Assembly (NCBI GenBank): GCA_015068155.1
Contig: SVLC01000011.1
Location: 1 to 44,648, forward strand
Origin: Oscillospiraceae bacterium
Lineage (GTDB): Bacteria; Bacillota; Clostridia; Oscillospirales; Oscillospiraceae
DNA length: 44,648 nt
Direction of reading: 5' to 3'
Shown: positions 8,450 through 16,920 of the stretch, piece after piece
How positions within the stretch are numbered: the stretch's first letter is position 1
How the letters are laid out: every line of letters begins with the position of its first letter
Program-made: the position numbers and the translations under genes
Notes under the pieces: model-generated
What the model saw: only the letters and a program-made list of their open reading frames with translations
What the model was told of the DNA's origin: nothing
Databases searched by the model: none

Positions 8450-9286
8450 ATGGCTGGTATGTTATATCTGGTTCCTACGCCCATCGGTAATCTGGGCGAC
8501 ATATCCGACCGCGCTCGCAAAACTTTAGAAGAGGCAGATTTTATTGCCGCCGAAGATACCCGGGTATCGCTGAAGCTCTTGAACCATTTAGGCATTAAAA
8601 AAAGCCTCATCAGCTACTTTGAGCATAACAAGGCTTTCAAAGGCAATATCATTTTGGAACGGATCCTGGCCGGCGAAACCTGCGCATTGGTGTCCGATGC
8701 CGGCTCCCCCGCCATTTCCGACCCCGGCGAGGATCTGGTAAAGCTGTGCCACGAAAACGGCGTAACGGTATGCGCCATTCCCGGCCCCTGCGCCGTCATC
8801 ACGGCGCTGAGCATTTCCGGTCAGGCAACGGGCAGATTCTGCTTTGAAGGTTTCCTTTCCACCGCCAAAAAGAGCCGCAAGGCCCATTTGGAGGACCTGA
8901 AGGACGAGCGCCGCACTATGATCTTTTACGAAGCGCCCCACAAACTGGTGGCGACATTGGAGGATATGGCGGAAGCCTTCGGTGAGGACAGACCCATCAG
9001 TCTTTGCCGGGAGCTGACCAAGCTCCACGAGGAAGTGGTACGCACCACCCTGGGCGAAGCCATCGCCAAGTACACGGAGAATCCTCCCAAGGGTGAATTC
9101 GTGCTGGTGCTGGCCGGCGCGCCGGAAAAGGAGGAAACCGTTCCCACGGAAGCGGATGCCGCCACCCGGGTCAGGCAGCTGATGGAAGAGGGTCTGAGCC
9201 GCAAGGATGCGGTAAAGCAAACGGCGAAGGAACTGAATTTGCCAAAGAATGTGGTGTATGACGCCGCGCTGAATATGGAAGAATAA
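8450..9286 (+). CDS. rsmI: 16S rRNA (cytidine(1402)-2'-O)-methyltransferase
   Basis: A 278-residue tetrapyrrole-methylase-fold enzyme that methylates the 2'-O of C1402 in 16S rRNA. Family signatures are MLYLVPTPIGNLGDISDRA at the N-terminus, AAEDTRVSLKLL, SYFEHNK, VSDAGSPAISDPGE and the GPCAVITALSISG segment. The start at 8450 (MAGMLYLVP) follows AGGAGG; an upstream in-frame start at 8396 lies in hairpin sequence and is disfavoured. It ends in a strong intrinsic terminator and probably forms a unit with the preceding methyltransferase. Confidence 0.97.
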   Translation: MAGMLYLVPTPIGNLGDISDRARKTLEEADFIAAEDTRVSLKLLNHLGIKKSLISYFEHNKAFKGNIILERILAGETCALVSDAGSPAISDPGEDLVKLCHENGVTVCAIPGPCAVITALSISGQATGRFCFEGFLSTAKKSRKAHLEDLKDERRTMIFYEAPHKLVATLEDMAEAFGEDRPISLCRELTKLHEEVVRTTLGEAIAKYTENPPKGEFVLVLAGAPEKEETVPTEADAATRVRQLMEEGLSRKDAVKQTAKELNLPKNVVYDAALNMEE

Positions 9287-9290
9287 GCAT

Positions 9291-9320
9291 CGCCCCGCAG
9301 ATCCTGCGGGGCGTTTTTCT
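9291..9320 (+). terminator. Intrinsic terminator of rsmI
   Basis: CGCCCCGCAG and CTGCGGGGCG form a 10-bp GC-rich stem with an ATC loop, followed by TTTTTCTTTC. Confidence 0.92.
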
Positions 9321-9325
9321 TTCGA

Positions 9326-10168
9326 TCAACCAAGTCCATGTCCTTGCTGGCATTCCGTATGCCGCTCGTAAATCGTATGCAAATATCCGTAATTGAAATC
9401 GCCAGCTTCGCACAGATCCCGGAGCAAATAGAACTGACCGTCTTTATGCGCATACAAAGACATATTGCTGGCATGGGTGAAGGTTATTCCTCCAATGGTT
9501 TCGGTGCCAATCACCGCAAGGTTTCCGCTGATAAACAGAATATCATATCCCTTATAGGTGCCATAATAGTGGACACCGCCGCAGGGTCCGCCCTTTTCTT
9601 CTCCCTGACACCACTGGGGCAAACTATAGCCCATTTCTCTCAGCCAAGCAGCCTCGATCTGCTGTTTTTCCGCATCAGACAATGCTTCCACAAAAGAAAA
9701 ATAAGCTTTCACTTCTGCTATGACTTCCTCAGAAAGTGTTACCGCATCATAACCATATCCTTCGGCAGTTTGATACATCCGTGCCATGATTGGCGAGCTA
9801 TAACACAGATAGTAGCGCACATCCACATACTCCGCATTGGGATTCGCAAAAAAGTCGCCGTCTCCCCGGTTGTAATGCCGGATCGTGAAGTCAAACTGAA
9901 TTGGCAGGTTGTATACCTCTGATTCCGCAAAGTCCGCTTCCTTTGCTACACGGATCAGCAGATCACACTCCGACGGATCCAGGTATTTACCATCCAGCTC
10001 CGTGTTATACCGTGACCGATACCAAACCGAGATCAGCTTATCTTGTTTCTGCTCGTCAGGTGAACAGGACGATCCGGAAGTAGGATTCTCGATAACCCCG
10101 TCGACAGCACATGCGCAAAGCGTAAATGCCAACAACACCACCATGAAAAACCAATAGAATTTCTTCAT
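9326..10168 (-). CDS. Lipoprotein with a C-terminal YKDG-type module, unknown function
   Basis: A 280-residue secreted lipoprotein, not assigned to a characterised family. It starts MKKFYWFFMVV and has a hydrophobic signal with lipobox LCAC (cysteine near residue 19). A Ser/Pro-rich linker follows. The middle region contains YRSRYN and YDAVTLSEEV. The C-terminal module (about residues 200-271, 9356-9571) has YYGTYKGY, a hydrophobic strand, TIGGITF, then AHKDGQFY and ends with an H. The same pattern occurs in the lipoprotein at 40430-40840, so the two share a domain. The start at 10168 is supported by AGGAGGGA. Function is unknown; surface location is inferred from the signal. Confidence 0.8.
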   Translation of the reverse strand: MKKFYWFFMVVLLAFTLCACAVDGVIENPTSGSSCSPDEQKQDKLISVWYRSRYNTELDGKYLDPSECDLLIRVAKEADFAESEVYNLPIQFDFTIRHYNRGDGDFFANPNAEYVDVRYYLCYSSPIMARMYQTAEGYGYDAVTLSEEVIAEVKAYFSFVEALSDAEKQQIEAAWLREMGYSLPQWCQGEEKGGPCGGVHYYGTYKGYDILFISGNLAVIGTETIGGITFTHASNMSLYAHKDGQFYLLRDLCEAGDFNYGYLHTIYERHTECQQGHGLG

Positions 10169-10199
10169 TTTTCTTCCCTCCTGTTTTGCCGTATATTTT

Positions 10200-11028
10200 C
10201 TATTTGCTCCATTGGGCACGGATCCAATCGTTGATCCGCTGCATATCACCCAAATAAACGGAAACGATAAAGCCCAGCAGCATGACGATCACAGAAAGCA
10301 CCGAAGCACCATCCCACCTCAACGCGCACTGCGCCGTCAGCATATTGGGGATCATGGACAAAAAGATGCCGAAAATAATACTGTATGTTGCCGTGTAATA
10401 CCGCTTAAACAGCCAGCTCATGCCAAAAGAGATGGCGATCGCCCCTGCTGCCAGTCCCAAGGCCATGGGCAAGAGGATTTGCATATCTACAGCAGCCAGC
10501 GCGCCGACATACATTTCATAAAGGCCAAACGTAGACAAAAACACCGCCGGATCCACACCGGGAATAATGGCCGTGGCCGCCACCGCCACACCCAGCAAAA
10601 CCGCGTGGACCAAGGTCGGCTCCGTAACCGGCGCAATGATATGGGGATTGGCCGCAAAAAACCACAAGCCCAACGCCGCAGTCAATAGGATCGTCACCAT
10701 ATATTTCCAGGAAATGCCTTCTTTTTTTCACTTCCTGCCAGATCATCGGCAAGGTTCCCAATATCAGACCCAGAAAGCAAAAACGCGTGGGCATTTCATA
10801 CTGCGCCAAAAGAAAATCGATGAGCTTGCTGAAAAGCAAAACGCCCAGGATCATACCTGCCACCAGCGGCAGCAAAAAACGGACATTTTTCCAAAAGTTC
10901 CGAAACAGGTTACCCAGGCTGTCCAGCGTTTTGCGATAAAGTCCAAAAATAATCAGCAACACACTGCCGCTAAGCCCCGGGGCAATACCGCCGAATCCCA
11001 CAACGATACCTTTCCAAAACCGATCCAT
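10200..11028 (-). pseudogene. DUF368 (PopT-type undecaprenyl phosphate translocase), split by a frameshift
   Basis: Two overlapping reading frames together encode one multi-pass DUF368 protein of about 276 residues. The first part (from 11028) begins MDRFWKGIVVGFGGIAPGLSG, the conserved DUF368 start. The second part (to 10200) carries TAIIPGVDPAVFLSTFG and more membrane helices. They join at a run of seven A on the minus strand (7 T at 10722-10728). With six A the frame would continue as KKEGISWKYM into the second part. DUF368 proteins were recently shown to recycle undecaprenyl phosphate across the membrane. Either the gene is inactivated by a homopolymer +1 insertion, or the base is a sequencing error. 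The rest of both halves looks intact, which favours a recent event or an error. Confidence 0.85.
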
Positions 11029-11071
11029 ACCGCCCCGTCACCTCCCAGGCCACAGATAATTCTAAACTAAG

Positions 11072-11932
11072 CTATTTTGGCTCTTTTCCCTCGCCGAAAA
11101 TGCGGATCATTTCCCGGGTCAGGCTGATGCCGTCATCCTTGGCAGGAAGGTCATTGCGGTCAAACCATTCCGCAGAGGCCAGTTCATTTTCATCCAGGCG
11201 GACGGTATCGTCGCCGTCCAGATCACAGAAATAGCCGATGGAGAGATTTCCCGCCACGCCCCAGGGCTGACTCTTATAATAGCGGACATTCTTGACCCTC
11301 AGGCCCACTTCTTCCATCACTTCCCGGGCCACCGCCTCCTCGGCGGTCTCACCGATCTCGATGAAGCCGGCCAGCAAACCGTAGCGCTTATACTCCCGGC
11401 CGGCATAGGTGCTGAGCATCAGCTTGTCGCCGTGGGTCAGGCCGATGATCACCGCCGGGGCGATCCGGGGGAAGATCATATTACCGCAGGACGGGCAGCG
11501 CATCATACGCTCCTTGCCGTCGTGAACAGTTTTTTCGCCGCAGGCGCCGCAGAAACGGTTGACCCGGTACCACTGGTACAGATGCCAGGCGGTCATCATG
11601 GCAAAGCAAACATTCTTGGAGATCACCTGCCGCAAAACTGTGGCATTCTCGTATGTAAAATAGGCATCCGGACAATCACCGGCCTTGCCCATAAACAGGA
11701 AATAGTGTTTTTCCTGCATCGTAAAGGCATAGCGGGTAGGCTCTTCAAACCAGGTCTGCCAATCGCCGCACCAATGCTTCACCTGCCCCCATGTGGGCAG
11801 GGTCAGGGTGTCATCGGCATCCCGGTGCAGCAGGGTATCCTTGCCGCGGATGCAGACGATCACCGCATCATCCGTCGGCTGTTCATAGTGATATTGATTG
11901 TCAAGATAACCGAAATCCAGGTCCTGCAGCAT
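11072..11932 (-). CDS. nudC: NUDIX NADH pyrophosphatase (NudC-like)
   Basis: A 286-residue enzyme hydrolysing NAD(H) to NMN(H) and AMP; homologues also remove NAD caps from RNA. An N-terminal variable domain precedes a zinc ribbon (CGACG ... CPSCG). The NUDIX box GFIEIGETAEEAVAREVMEE matches GX5EX7REUXEEXG. The downstream SQPWGVAGNL fits the SQPWPFPxS signature that separates NADH pyrophosphatases from other NUDIX enzymes, though with several changes. The start at 11932 (MLQDLDFGYL) follows GAGGAAA. A longer frame to 11968 overlaps the -10 region of its promoter and is rejected. Confidence 0.92.
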   Translation of the reverse strand: MLQDLDFGYLDNQYHYEQPTDDAVIVCIRGKDTLLHRDADDTLTLPTWGQVKHWCGDWQTWFEEPTRYAFTMQEKHYFLFMGKAGDCPDAYFTYENATVLRQVISKNVCFAMMTAWHLYQWYRVNRFCGACGEKTVHDGKERMMRCPSCGNMIFPRIAPAVIIGLTHGDKLMLSTYAGREYKRYGLLAGFIEIGETAEEAVAREVMEEVGLRVKNVRYYKSQPWGVAGNLSIGYFCDLDGDDTVRLDENELASAEWFDRNDLPAKDDGISLTREMIRIFGEGKEPK

Positions 11933-11967
11933 ACTATTTCCTCGCTTTTTCTCTTTATTATAACACA

Positions 11968-11995
11968 ATTATAACACGGAAACATAGGAAGTCAA
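11968..11995 (-). promoter_or_regulatory. Promoter of nudC
   Basis: On the minus strand TTGACT (11990-11995) and TATAAT (11968-11973) are separated by 16 bp. A second TATAAT lies at 11957-11962. The divergent spmA gene starts 45 bp beyond the -35 box. Confidence 0.75.
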
Positions 11996-12039
11996 GTTTG
12001 CCAAACGCCGCGCATAGGCTTGCCCCAGGAGGAATGCCT

Positions 12040-12624
12040 ATGCTGATGAGTTATATTTTTGCCGGAATGGTATTGCTTTCCATTATCTTTGCGGTCATTA
12101 CCGGTCAAGGGGCAGCGCTGGCGGCGGCAGTGCCGCAAGGGGCGCAAGCCGGTATCACTTTGGCCATTTCCATGGCCGGGTCTATCTGTCTTTGGAGCGG
12201 CGCAGGGCGGCTGATGGAAAAAGCCGGCTTCACCGATCGGCTGGCAAAGCTGCTTTCCCCCCTGCTGGGGCGGTTGTTTCCCGGAACAAAGACGGATAAA
12301 GCCCTGGCGCGGGATCTCAGCGGCAATATCTGCGCCAATTTCTTGGGTCTGGGGAACGCCGCAACGCCCATGGGCATCCGTGCCACCCAACGGATGATCG
12401 ACCCGCAGCAGCCCACATTGGCTACCGATCAGATGTGCCGCCTGATCGTGTTAAACACAGCCTCCATACAGCTGATTCCATCCACCGTAGCCGCCCTGCG
12501 GGCCAGCATGGGCTGCCCGACCCCTTTTGACATTTTACCTGCGGTATGGGTCACCAGTTTTTGCTCTGCCGGTTTGGGATTACTGGCTGCGTATTTCTTC
12601 GGGAGGTTGGCGAAGCATGGTTGA
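12040..12624 (+). CDS. spmA: Spore maturation protein A (nucleoside-recognition domain)
   Basis: A 194-residue multi-pass membrane protein. SpmA and SpmB are needed in Bacillus for dehydration of the spore core. The Gate/nucleoside-recognition signature LGLGNAATPMGI follows NICANF, and the C-terminal region has VLNTASIQLIPSTVAALRA, all typical of SpmA. The start at 12040 has AGGAGGA seven bases upstream; ATGs at 12034 and 12046 are alternatives. The stop overlaps the spmB start by eight bases. The much longer frame from 11791 runs antisense into nudC and is spurious. Confidence 0.93.
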   Translation: MLMSYIFAGMVLLSIIFAVITGQGAALAAAVPQGAQAGITLAISMAGSICLWSGAGRLMEKAGFTDRLAKLLSPLLGRLFPGTKTDKALARDLSGNICANFLGLGNAATPMGIRATQRMIDPQQPTLATDQMCRLIVLNTASIQLIPSTVAALRASMGCPTPFDILPAVWVTSFCSAGLGLLAAYFFGRLAKHG

Positions 12625-13126
12625 TTATTTGGTGCCGCTGCTGCTGTTTGCCGCCTGCGCGGCAGCGCTGCATAAAAAGGAAAACGCTTACGATATCATG
12701 CTGGGCGGCGCAGCGGAGGGACTGCATCTGCTGCGCTCCATTCTGCCCGCTTTGGTCTTACTGCTGACCGCCGTTTCCATGCTGCGGCAAAGCGGCGCCG
12801 TAGAAGCCATAAGCCGCTTTTTATCCCCCTTGTTTTCCTTTTGGGGTATCCCTCCGGAAACCGCCATACTGTTACTGATCCGCCCCATCTCCGGCAGCGC
12901 AGCTTTGGCCGTTGGCGCGGATCTGATGGCGGAATATGGGGTGGATTCCACCATTGGTCGGACCGTTGCCATAATGTTAGGCTCAACAGAAACCACGTTC
13001 TACACCATATCCGTTTATTTTGCGGCGGCGGGCATCCAAAAAACCCGATACTGCATTCCAGCTGCGCTGATAGCTGATATGACCGGCTTCGTGCTCTCTG
13101 CCCTAACTGCAAGATTCCTTGTATAA
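12617..13126 (+). CDS. spmB: Spore maturation protein B
   Basis: A 169-residue multi-pass membrane protein and partner of SpmA. Conserved stretches are the start MVDYLVPLLLF, GLHLLRSILPALVLLLTAVSMLRQSGA, IRPISGSAALAV and LGSTETTFYTI followed by YFAAAGI. The ATG sits inside the end of spmA (8-bp overlap), so the two are translationally coupled. Presence of the pair is evidence that the organism, or a recent ancestor, sporulates. Confidence 0.95.
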   Translation: MVDYLVPLLLFAACAAALHKKENAYDIMLGGAAEGLHLLRSILPALVLLLTAVSMLRQSGAVEAISRFLSPLFSFWGIPPETAILLLIRPISGSAALAVGADLMAEYGVDSTIGRTVAIMLGSTETTFYTISVYFAAAGIQKTRYCIPAALIADMTGFVLSALTARFLV

Positions 13127-13152
13127 AGCCACCGTTTTTACAGATGTTAGCC

Positions 13153-13180
13153 TTGTAATTTTTCGAAAATGTGATAAAAT
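13153..13180 (+). promoter_or_regulatory. Promoter of the purine permease
   Basis: TTGTAA (13153-13158) and TAAAAT (13175-13180) with a 16-bp spacer lie 49 bp before the permease start. The short leader holds no purine riboswitch: there is no TATA-paired three-way junction, and the space is too small for aptamer plus terminator. Confidence 0.6.
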
Positions 13181-13229
13181 GATCTGTGTATTTTTCCCGG
13201 TAAATTACAGATAGAAAGGAAGCAATACC

Positions 13230-14657
13230 ATGTTTGAAAAAATCTTTAAGCTATCCCAAAACGGGACTACTGTAAAGACCGAAATCATGGCCGGTTTGAC
13301 TACCTTCATGACCATGGCCTACATCATTGCTTTGAATCCCAATTTGCTGACCAATTTTGGTCAGGAAGGCACCGCACTGTGGAACGGCGTGTTTCTTGCA
13401 ACCTGTATCGCCTCCTCGATTGGTATGTTCTGCATGGCATTTCTTGCCAACAAACCTTTCTGCCTGGCACCGGGTATGGGATTGAACAGTTTCTTTGCAG
13501 TAGTTGTGGGTAATATCGTCGGCATTACCGGCATGAGTTATCTGGCATCTTTCCAGGCTGCCTTAATTGTGATTTTGATCGAAGGTCTGCTTTTCGTCAT
13601 TCTTTCCATTTTCAATGTGCGGGAAAAGATCGTCGAATCCATTCCTTTGGGAATCCGGCTGGGCATTTCTCCCGCCATCGGCCTTATGCTGATGAATATC
13701 GGTTTAGGCTCCAATGTGGGTATTTATTCCGAAAGCGGCGGACCTTTCTATGTATTGCGGGATTTCTTCGGCGCATTGACGCCCAGTGTTGCGCAGAACG
13801 CCATGGGCAGCGCCTATGGGCAGATGATTCTGACCGTTGTTACCATGTTTATCGGCTTGTTTATTATCGTCGCGCTGGCCAAACGCGGCATCAACGGCGC
13901 TGTGCTGTTCGGTATGCTGGGCGCATCCATCATCTATTGGGCAGGATCTTTTATTTTCCTGAACACCAATCCCTTCGCTTCCTTGGCCGACGCGTCTTTC
14001 CTGCCTCCCTTCCAGGACATGGCGCAAACCACACTGTTTAAGCTGAATTTCCAGGGATTCCTGGATATCGGTTGGTTCACTGTTATCACGCTGACCGTTA
14101 CCTTCTGTATCATTGACATGTTTGACACCATTGGCACTTTGGTCGGAACCGCTTCCCGGGCAAACATGGTGGACGATCAGGGGAACATGCCCAAGATGAA
14201 GCAAGCGCTTTTATCCGATGCCATCGCCACGGTCACCGGCGCCTGCACCGGCACTTCCACCGTTACCACATTCGTAGAATCCGCTGCCGGCGTAGAGGCC
14301 GGCGGACGCACCGGTCTGACCGCTCTGACCTGCGGATTGCTGTTCCTGGCTTGTATCTTCCTCGCCCCCATCGCTGCCATCATCCCCCCTGCCGCCACCT
14401 CCGCCGCGCTGATCTATGTAGGTGTTTTGATGCTGCAGGGACTGAAAAATATCAATTTCGGCGACATGGACCAAATGGTTCCTGTGTGTCTGATGCTGAT
14501 CGCCATGCCTGTATCCGGCTCCATTGGCCACGGCATCGGCCTTGGTATAATTGCTTATACCATGATCAAGGTCTTTACCGGAAAGTTTAAGGATGTGTCC
14601 ATTCTCACCTATATCATCTCCGCCCTGTTCCTGGTCAAGTTCTTCCTGGTGGTATAA
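13230..14657 (+). CDS. AzgA-type adenine/guanine/hypoxanthine permease
   Basis: A 475-residue purine permease of the AzgA subfamily with about 12-14 membrane segments, importing purine bases by proton symport. Family hallmarks are the start KTEIMAGLTTFMTMAYIIALNP, APGMGLNSFFA, the substrate-site region IGWFTVITLTVTFCIIDMFDTIGTLVG, and CTGTSTVTTFVESAAGVEAGG. Length fits PbuG/PbuO-like proteins (430-490). The start has GAAAGGAAG upstream. It stands alone between its own promoter and a bidirectional terminator. Which base it prefers cannot be read from sequence. Confidence 0.95.
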   Translation: MFEKIFKLSQNGTTVKTEIMAGLTTFMTMAYIIALNPNLLTNFGQEGTALWNGVFLATCIASSIGMFCMAFLANKPFCLAPGMGLNSFFAVVVGNIVGITGMSYLASFQAALIVILIEGLLFVILSIFNVREKIVESIPLGIRLGISPAIGLMLMNIGLGSNVGIYSESGGPFYVLRDFFGALTPSVAQNAMGSAYGQMILTVVTMFIGLFIIVALAKRGINGAVLFGMLGASIIYWAGSFIFLNTNPFASLADASFLPPFQDMAQTTLFKLNFQGFLDIGWFTVITLTVTFCIIDMFDTIGTLVGTASRANMVDDQGNMPKMKQALLSDAIATVTGACTGTSTVTTFVESAAGVEAGGRTGLTALTCGLLFLACIFLAPIAAIIPPAATSAALIYVGVLMLQGLKNINFGDMDQMVPVCLMLIAMPVSGSIGHGIGLGIIAYTMIKVFTGKFKDVSILTYIISALFLVKFFLVV

Positions 14658-14673
14658 TCTTCCCGTCTATGTC

Positions 14674-14709
14674 AAAAGGCGACACCCATTTTCTGGGGTG
14701 TCGCCTTTT
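14674..14709. terminator. Bidirectional terminator between the permease and dusB
   Basis: AAAAGGCGACACCC pairs with GGGTGTCGCCTTTT across an eight-base loop. The T-runs on both strands serve the plus-strand permease and the minus-strand dusB, which converge here. Confidence 0.92.
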
Positions 14710-14727
14710 TGTAATGCATATCGGGTA

Positions 14728-15693
14728 TTATTGCAGTTCTCTTTTAATATCCTTGGCGATGCGGTACACATCCTCCATGGTAGAGATCGCCGAAATCTGC
14801 GTCTTATAATAGCTGCTGTGGGCTACGCCCTTTAAGTACCATGCAAAGTGTTTTCGGGCCTCCAGGCAGGCGATCTTTTCGCCCTTGTCCTGATACGCCA
14901 GCTCAAACTGCCGCACTGCCACATCCACCCGCTGCGAAAGCGCGGGCCGCTGCGGGATCTGGCTGCCCTCCATAGCCGCCTTTACCTCCGCAAAAATCCA
15001 CGGGTCACCGAAAGCGGCCCGGCCGATCATAAGCCCGTCAGCGCCGGTCCATTTCAGACAGCGCAGCGCCGATTCTGCCCCTGTGATATCCCCGTTGGCG
15101 ATCACCGGCACAGAAAGCTGCTGTTTGACCTTGCGGATATAATCCCAGTCCGCCGTACCGGCGTAGAGCTGGCTGCGGGTACGGCCATGAACTGTCAGCA
15201 AACCGGCGCCACTGTCTTCCATCCGCTTGGTGAAATCCAGCACATTGATGCTGCCCTTATCCCAGCCCAGGCGGCATTTAACCGTTACCGGCACATTCAC
15301 CGCTTTGACCACCGCTTTCACGATCTGTTCGGCCAATTCCGGTGTGCGCATCAGGCCGCAGCCATCGCCGGATCCGGCGATCTTCGGCATGGGGCAGCCC
15401 ATATTGATGTCGATAAAGTCGCAGCCGGAGATCTCCAGGGCCAACAGGGCGCCCTCCGCCATCACCTGCGGGTCGTTGCCAAATATCTGGGCGCCGCAAA
15501 GGCAATCGGCGTTTCGCTTCAGCAAAGCGGCGGTCTTTTTATCCTTATACACCAAAGCCCGGGAAGATACCATTTCCGTCACGGTCACACCGGCGCCCAA
15601 TTCGGCGCAGATCTGGCGGAACGCCCAATCCGTCACGCCTGCCATAGGCCCCAAAAACAACGGGTTATCCACTTGCAAATTGCCAATTTTCAT
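14728..15693 (-). CDS. dusB: tRNA-dihydrouridine synthase (DusB type)
   Basis: A 321-residue FMN-dependent enzyme that reduces uridine to dihydrouridine in tRNA D-loops. The TIM-barrel FMN site starts PLFLGPMAGVTDWAFR. The proposed catalytic cysteine is C100 in NMGCPMPK. Further signatures are VTVKCRLGWD, TVHGRTRSQLY, ANGDI and MIGRAAFGDPW. Length is typical. The normally conserved K-x-x-GDGxALM segment reads GSGDGCGLM, a small deviation. The ribosome binding site is weak (GAGAG). It is the last gene of a minus-strand run that includes the two small membrane-protein genes upstream. Confidence 0.94.
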   Translation of the reverse strand: MKIGNLQVDNPLFLGPMAGVTDWAFRQICAELGAGVTVTEMVSSRALVYKDKKTAALLKRNADCLCGAQIFGNDPQVMAEGALLALEISGCDFIDINMGCPMPKIAGSGDGCGLMRTPELAEQIVKAVVKAVNVPVTVKCRLGWDKGSINVLDFTKRMEDSGAGLLTVHGRTRSQLYAGTADWDYIRKVKQQLSVPVIANGDITGAESALRCLKWTGADGLMIGRAAFGDPWIFAEVKAAMEGSQIPQRPALSQRVDVAVRQFELAYQDKGEKIACLEARKHFAWYLKGVAHSSYYKTQISAISTMEDVYRIAKDIKRELQ

Positions 15694-15761
15694 GTTTTCT
15701 CTCTCTTTCTGTGAATATCCGGCAGGCGCAGATTCCCTTGCTCAGCGAAATGTATTTCCAT

Positions 15762-15998
15762 TTAGAAGAGCGTCGTCAGCAACCACACCAAAGCCGTGCT
15801 TGCAGCGCCGGCGGCAGCCCACATCGGGCCAAAACCGACCAATCTGGCAGCAGGCCGCACCGCCTTTTGCGCTTCTTTCAGCAGCATCTCATCGCTGAGG
15901 CTTTCCGCATCCGTCCGGAGGATAAAAATAGCCTGCTCAAACATTTTTTCATCCGGCGATTTTACCACGATCACCTGCCGGGATACACCTTTTACCAT
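15762..15998 (-). CDS. Small conserved protein with C-terminal membrane anchor
   Basis: A 78-residue protein that I recognise as a recurring clostridial hypothetical but cannot assign a function. It starts MVKGVSRQVIVVKSPDEK, has a soluble N-terminal half (FEQAIFILRTDAESL, then LLKEAQKAV) and ends in a hydrophobic segment (WAAAGAASTALVWLLTTLF). This suggests a C-terminally anchored membrane protein. The start at 15998 follows GGGAGGG; an earlier ATG at 16043 would overlap the upstream gene. It lies 47 bp after a multi-pass membrane protein gene and 68 bp before dusB, all on one strand. Confidence 0.75.
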   Translation of the reverse strand: MVKGVSRQVIVVKSPDEKMFEQAIFILRTDAESLSDEMLLKEAQKAVRPAARLVGFGPMWAAAGAASTALVWLLTTLF

Positions 15999-16045
15999 GG
16001 AAATCCCTCCCTTTTCAGGAGAAGTATGCCCCGGATCACCCATGG

Positions 16046-16867
16046 TTATTCTTCCGTTGTTTCTACCTGGGGAATAAACATTTTGGCGATCTTACCCTTC
16101 CCCTTGTTTTTCACATAGAAATAACCCAGGATAGAAAATACCACCGCGCCCACCAGATTCACCAGCAGATCCTTCATGGTATCCATGAGGCCCACATCCA
16201 AATAGCCGCCCAGGCCAAGGGTCACCTGGGAACCGTCCGCTAGGATCACGATCACATCCCGGATACCTTCCAGGCGCACCGTTTCGTTCTTTCCTTCGGG
16301 ATGGAGCATGACGGAAGAGATCTCCGAAAGGATCATATCCTTCTGCATATCGAAGCCCAGCAGCAGGTCCGCGCCCCATTCGAAAAACTCCCACAGTACG
16401 CCAATGGTCATGGAAAAGCAGAAAGCCACCAGCGCCACACTCAAAGGGGAAAGCTGCATGGCGATGCGTTTGTCTTCGTTAAAAATATTGACAATGGCAA
16501 AACCCACCGCGGCAAACAAAAAACCGTTGATGGTATGCAGCCAGGTGTCCCAATGGGGCACCAAAACGTAGAATTCCGATATTTCGCCTAAAATCGCGCT
16601 GGCAAAAATAAAACAAAGGATCACGATCTCCAACGCGTTTGGCAACTCGATCTTCAGCTTTCGCTCCAGGAAGCTGGGAAGCAGAAACAGCACCAGGGTC
16701 AGCAGGCACAGAAAAACATTGTCGTAGTGCCCCACCACCAATTGATGGACCATAGCCAGCAGCACCAGGGCGCGCAGCACAAAGTATACGACCATAACCG
16801 TCTTTTTATCTTCAAACAGCTTCCAGGGCAGTTTTTTTCTCCAATGCTTTCTTCCTTCTTTTTTCAT
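16046..16867 (-). CDS. Multi-pass membrane protein, possibly DUF2238/YjdF-like
   Basis: A 273-residue protein with a basic N-terminus (KKEGRKHWRKKLPW) and six or seven predicted membrane segments. A central motif, PHWDTWLHTINGFLFA, is followed by FSMTIGVLWEFFEWGADLL. The His/Asp/Glu/Trp-rich pattern WD-x-WLH...WE-x-FEW recalls the DUF2238 (YjdF) family; I am not certain of that. A soluble loop of about 50 residues precedes the last membrane span (MKDLLVNLVGAVVFSILGYFYV). The start is preceded by TAGGAGG. An intrinsic terminator lies directly upstream, so it probably has its own promoter or depends on readthrough. Confidence 0.7.
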   Translation of the reverse strand: MKKEGRKHWRKKLPWKLFEDKKTVMVVYFVLRALVLLAMVHQLVVGHYDNVFLCLLTLVLFLLPSFLERKLKIELPNALEIVILCFIFASAILGEISEFYVLVPHWDTWLHTINGFLFAAVGFAIVNIFNEDKRIAMQLSPLSVALVAFCFSMTIGVLWEFFEWGADLLLGFDMQKDMILSEISSVMLHPEGKNETVRLEGIRDVIVILADGSQVTLGLGGYLDVGLMDTMKDLLVNLVGAVVFSILGYFYVKNKGKGKIAKMFIPQVETTEE

Positions 16868-16883
16868 CTTAGCCTCCTACAAA

Positions 16884-16909
16884 AAATTGCCGCCGGACGG
16901 CGGCAATTT
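16884..16909 (-). terminator. Intrinsic terminator of the 16921-17376 gene
   Basis: AAATTGCCGCC and GGCGGCAATTT flank a four-base loop, and the minus strand then runs TTTTTTG. It lies 11 bp after the stop of the upstream gene and only about 17 bp before the next gene's start. Confidence 0.88.
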
Positions 16910-16920
16910 ACGGCATCCCA

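Noticed and set aside
10700..10740. Programmed -1 frameshifting on an A-rich slippery sequence in the DUF368 gene
   Set aside because: The downstream half is in the +1 frame relative to the first half. A -1 slip on the A-run would give the wrong frame, so an indel is the simpler reading.
11791..12040. An N-terminal extension of SpmA to a 277-residue protein
   Set aside because: The extension is antisense to nudC and crosses its promoter. SpmA of normal length starts at 12040 after AGGAGGA.
13127..13229. Purine riboswitch upstream of the permease
   Set aside because: The gap is only about 100 bp, contains a promoter, and lacks the conserved three-way junction bases and a terminator or anti-terminator.
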